A DNA stretch of 64,000 bases from UTCFX2 sp002050125 (GTDB lineage: Bacteria > Chloroflexota > Anaerolineae > Anaerolineales > UBA4823): the NCBI GenBank assembly GCA_027494035.1, contig JAOSJQ010000001.1, positions 1,426,001 through 1,490,000 of the forward strand. Reading direction: 5' to 3'. Position numbers and translations under genes: made by a program. Below, one piece after another: positions 62,144 through 64,000 of the stretch. The notes beneath the pieces are model-generated. The model was not told where the DNA came from. It made no database searches and saw nothing but the letters and a program-made list of their open reading frames with translations. How positions within the stretch are numbered: position 1 is the first letter of the stretch; each line of letters starts with the position of its first letter.

Positions 62144-63031
62144 TCAAACGGCGTATCCAAACAACGGGGAAAGCTGCGTTTCTATTCGAGAATTCATGAA
62201 GGCAATCTCTGGTTCGTCCAGATAATCCAGATACCCTTTTACAAGCCCTTTGCGAGTTTTATACGTTTCGACGTTTTGCTGATCAGCGGGGTTGAGTATA
62301 CCGCTGTTGAATTTTCCCTGCGTTTCCATTTTGCGCATATTTTCGAACGAGGCGAACTCGACCGCCTGAGCCAGGGTCGCATCCGGGATCGCTGTGAGAC
62401 CCAAGAAATCGACCACCCGGCGCAATTGCTGATGGGGGTCCGTTTTCATGTCTTCGTAGCGCACCAGCAGGAACCCTGCCAGCCGGTCCCGATTTTGAGC
62501 CCAGATATTGTAATACGCCAGGATCGTTTCGAACCCGCCTTGCCGGCGGTGAATAAACTCGGGCAGGCTACCATCAAAGACCGCTTTGCGCTGCTCGTAC
62601 GGGTTGTCGCCAAACAACATGCCGCGGTTCTTCATCTCGAAATAGCTCGAGACAATTACATCGCGCGGGTCGCGCGTCAGGAAAATCACCCGTTTGGACT
62701 GGTAGCGTTTCTTGTTTGTTTCAAGCTCTCCGGGGGTTTTGAGCATCGGGCGGTCATCGTGGATCACGGTGATGTGTGGCGCCTGCGGGTGGGGTTTTTC
62801 TTTCCAGCGAATGAAGAGCGTTTCTTCCGTCTGCGGCAAGCCAAAGTGCGCGGCGATCGCCTGACCGATCATCAAGCGCAGCCAGGTGCGCCCGCACTTG
62901 GGGTATGAGATCAAATAAACCTGAGTTTTTCGGTGAGCATACCAGCGCAGAATTGGGTCAGGCACCCAGGACCGCAGATCGCGGCGGGTCTGATCCGGCA
63001 GGCGGTCATATAACGCTCTCAATGAATTCAT
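62144..63031 (-). CDS. sulfotransferase domain protein
   Basis: A 295-residue protein with the loop ISYPKCGRTWLRLMIG at about residues 37-52 and the motif FLTRDPRDVIVSSYFE, both canonical for PAPS-dependent sulfotransferases. FASFENMRKMETQGKFNSG near the C-terminus contributes to nucleotide closure. Its relatives include enzymes for carbohydrates and small molecules. It lies in the right part of the locus, about 30 kb from the PAPS synthase gene. The acceptor is unknown. Confidence 0.87.
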   Translation of the reverse strand: MNSLRALYDRLPDQTRRDLRSWVPDPILRWYAHRKTQVYLISYPKCGRTWLRLMIGQAIAAHFGLPQTEETLFIRWKEKPHPQAPHITVIHDDRPMLKTPGELETNKKRYQSKRVIFLTRDPRDVIVSSYFEMKNRGMLFGDNPYEQRKAVFDGSLPEFIHRRQGGFETILAYYNIWAQNRDRLAGFLLVRYEDMKTDPHQQLRRVVDFLGLTAIPDATLAQAVEFASFENMRKMETQGKFNSGILNPADQQNVETYKTRKGLVKGYLDYLDEPEIAFMNSRIETQLSPLFGYAV

Positions 63032-63055
63032 GGGCGCGGTTCGGGCTGGAAAAAC

Positions 63056-63682
63056 TCAAAACAAGGACAGTTGTTTGGGCGGCTGGTTCTCGGCGGGCGG
63101 CTGGTCGTGGTCGTCCGAGGCGGGCGTCGAGCGGGCGATCAGCTCCGGCAAGCGCGCGAAATCTTCGGCGATGGTGGCTTTCAAGGCTGGTTGGTGGAGC
63201 GCAGCCGCGGGATGGTACATCGGGACCACGAGCCAGTTGTTCACCTGCACCGCCCGCCCGTGCACCGCGCTGATCTTGGCGTTCGGGAGATAACGCGCCA
63301 TTGAAAGGCGCCCCAGCGTCACAATCACTTTGGGATTGATCGCCTGGATCTGCCGGTTTAGGAATTGGCTGCAGGTTTCGATTTCCGCCGGCTCGGGGTC
63401 GCGGTTGCCCGGCGGTCTACATTTGACGATATTTGTAATGAAAACGTCCGAACGTTTCATCCCGATCCCTGCCAGCAATTCATCGAGGTACTTGCCCGCC
63501 GCGCCGACAAAGGGGCGTCCTTGCTCATTTTCGTGGAAACCGGGCACCTCGCCGATGAACATGATCTCGGCGCGGGCGGGTCCTTCTCCGGGGACGGCAT
63601 GCTTGCGGGAAAAGTGCAGCGGACACCTGGTGCATACCGAGACTTCTTTGGCGACTTCAGCCAATATTTCTTCAGGGGTCAT
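63056..63682 (-). CDS. uracil-DNA glycosylase, family 4/5 (Fe-S type)
   Basis: A 208-residue DNA repair enzyme. CTRCPLHFSR and later CRPPGNRD and ETCSQFL give the four Cys for a [4Fe-4S] cluster. The catalytic loop is GEVPGFHENEQGRPFVG and the second motif is MYHPAAALHQP. It removes uracil from DNA. The Pro-rich tail (SDDHDQPPAENQPPKQ) ends in QLSLF, like a beta-clamp-binding peptide. It overlaps the acetyltransferase stop by 11 bases and is probably a housekeeping gene outside the glycan locus. Confidence 0.92.
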   Translation of the reverse strand: MTPEEILAEVAKEVSVCTRCPLHFSRKHAVPGEGPARAEIMFIGEVPGFHENEQGRPFVGAAGKYLDELLAGIGMKRSDVFITNIVKCRPPGNRDPEPAEIETCSQFLNRQIQAINPKVIVTLGRLSMARYLPNAKISAVHGRAVQVNNWLVVPMYHPAAALHQPALKATIAEDFARLPELIARSTPASDDHDQPPAENQPPKQLSLF

Positions 63683-64000
63683 GGCGCTCCTTTCGATTGT
63701 TTCGATTGTTCACCATCGAGATTTCTTTTGGCTCATCTAGATCGATCCGGTCGAGGCGCTCGACGGTCATGATCAGGGCGTCTTCGTTGTTGTCACGGTA
63801 GTAGCGCGGCCGCGAGCCCACCACCTCAAAACCAAAAGTGCGATAAAGATTTTGCGCCGCGATGTTGTGGACGCGCACCTCGAGGGTGGCGATGTGAAAG
63901 CCCTTTTGGATGATCGCTTTGAGCGCCCATCTGAGCAGCTCGTTGGCGACGCCGCGCTGGCGGTACTCCGGATCGACCGCAATCGTGGCGATGTGCGCTT
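63672..64000 (-). CDS. rimI: ribosomal-protein-alanine N-acetyltransferase RimI-like (partial)
   Basis: The frame runs off the right edge, so only about 109 C-terminal residues are visible. AHIATIAVDPEYRQRGVANE gives the acetyl-CoA loop (R-x-x-G-V-A), and TLEVRVHNIAAQNLYRTFGF with YYRDNNEDALIM are the hallmarks of RimI/YjaB-type GNAT proteins. RimI acetylates the N-terminal Ala of ribosomal protein S18. The start is outside the window. It overlaps the glycosylase ATG by 11 bases. Confidence 0.85.
   Translation of the reverse strand, partial: AHIATIAVDPEYRQRGVANELLRWALKAIIQKGFHIATLEVRVHNIAAQNLYRTFGFEVVGSRPRYYRDNNEDALIMTVERLDRIDLDEPKEISMVNNRNNRKERHDP

Overview
This window reads as one strand-biased surface-glycan locus. 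Every gene I can support lies on the minus strand, so transcription runs from high to low coordinates, and most genes are separated by less than 60 bases or overlap by a few bases. GC content is high (about 60% in lines I sampled) except for one AT-richer insert. A secreted glycosidase carries the lead-in FLPLVQKNYPPPP, a sequence style I associate with exported proteins of Chloroflexota (Anaerolineae). With the fused ATP sulfurylase/APS kinase and many GT-C membrane proteins this suggests an Anaerolineae-like bacterium, but that is inference. I see no rRNA, tRNA, transposase or CRISPR. No gene-free stretch reaches 300 bases; the longest is about 150 (7574-7726).

Layout from right to left, which is the direction of transcription. 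64000-63056: RimI-like acetyltransferase (partial) and a family 4/5 uracil-DNA glycosylase, probably housekeeping genes at the edge. 63031-50362: a sulfotransferase, a UDP-HexNAc-type 6-dehydrogenase, a UDP-uronate/hexose 4-epimerase-like enzyme, a Wzx-type flippase, GT4 and GT2 glycosyltransferases, GT-C membrane proteins and a flippase-like membrane protein. 50300-49754: a winged-helix regulator behind a well-formed sigma70-type promoter (TTGACC-N16-TATAAT) that overlaps an inverted repeat. 49744-44062: GDP-fucose synthase-like enzyme, Wzm/Wzt ABC exporter (the permease is frameshifted), a capsule-type transferase and a methyltransferase. 44058-41808: a lower-GC type II restriction-modification pair inside the run. 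41796-26282: PseB-like dehydratase, two NeuB-family synthases (one fused to a second TIM barrel), CMP-sugar synthetases, transferases, two sulfotransferases and the bifunctional PAPS synthase. 26257-18579: a translationally coupled chain of capsule-type transferase, methyltransferase, acyl carrier protein, aminoacyl-tRNA-synthetase-like ligase, GNAT, AAC(3)-fold acyltransferase, aminopeptidase-like protein (frameshifted) and sulfotransferase. 18535-4549: lipoprotein, HD hydrolase, sulfotransferases, GT2 enzymes, a third CMP-sugar synthetase set, a GT42/MptE-like protein, GT-C enzymes and a frameshifted glycosidase. 4477-1: dTDP-L-rhamnose genes rfbC-B-A-D, a methyltransferase and the start of a further gene, probably a glycosyltransferase.

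How the parts fit (inference): the locus makes dTDP-rhamnose, probably GDP-fucose, a UDP-uronic sugar and one or more CMP-activated nonulosonic-like acids; many transferases assemble them; six sulfotransferases fed by the local PAPS synthase sulfate the product; ABC and/or Wzx exporters move it out. The most unusual part is the carrier-protein module at 18579-24575, which predicts that an amino acid is activated, loaded on a dedicated carrier protein and possibly passed to an amino group of the glycan.

Three genes (7573-6157, 20762-19439, 48782-47897) each need one base skipped to read through. All three look like single-base insertions in or next to short homopolymers, so assembly error is as likely as decay.
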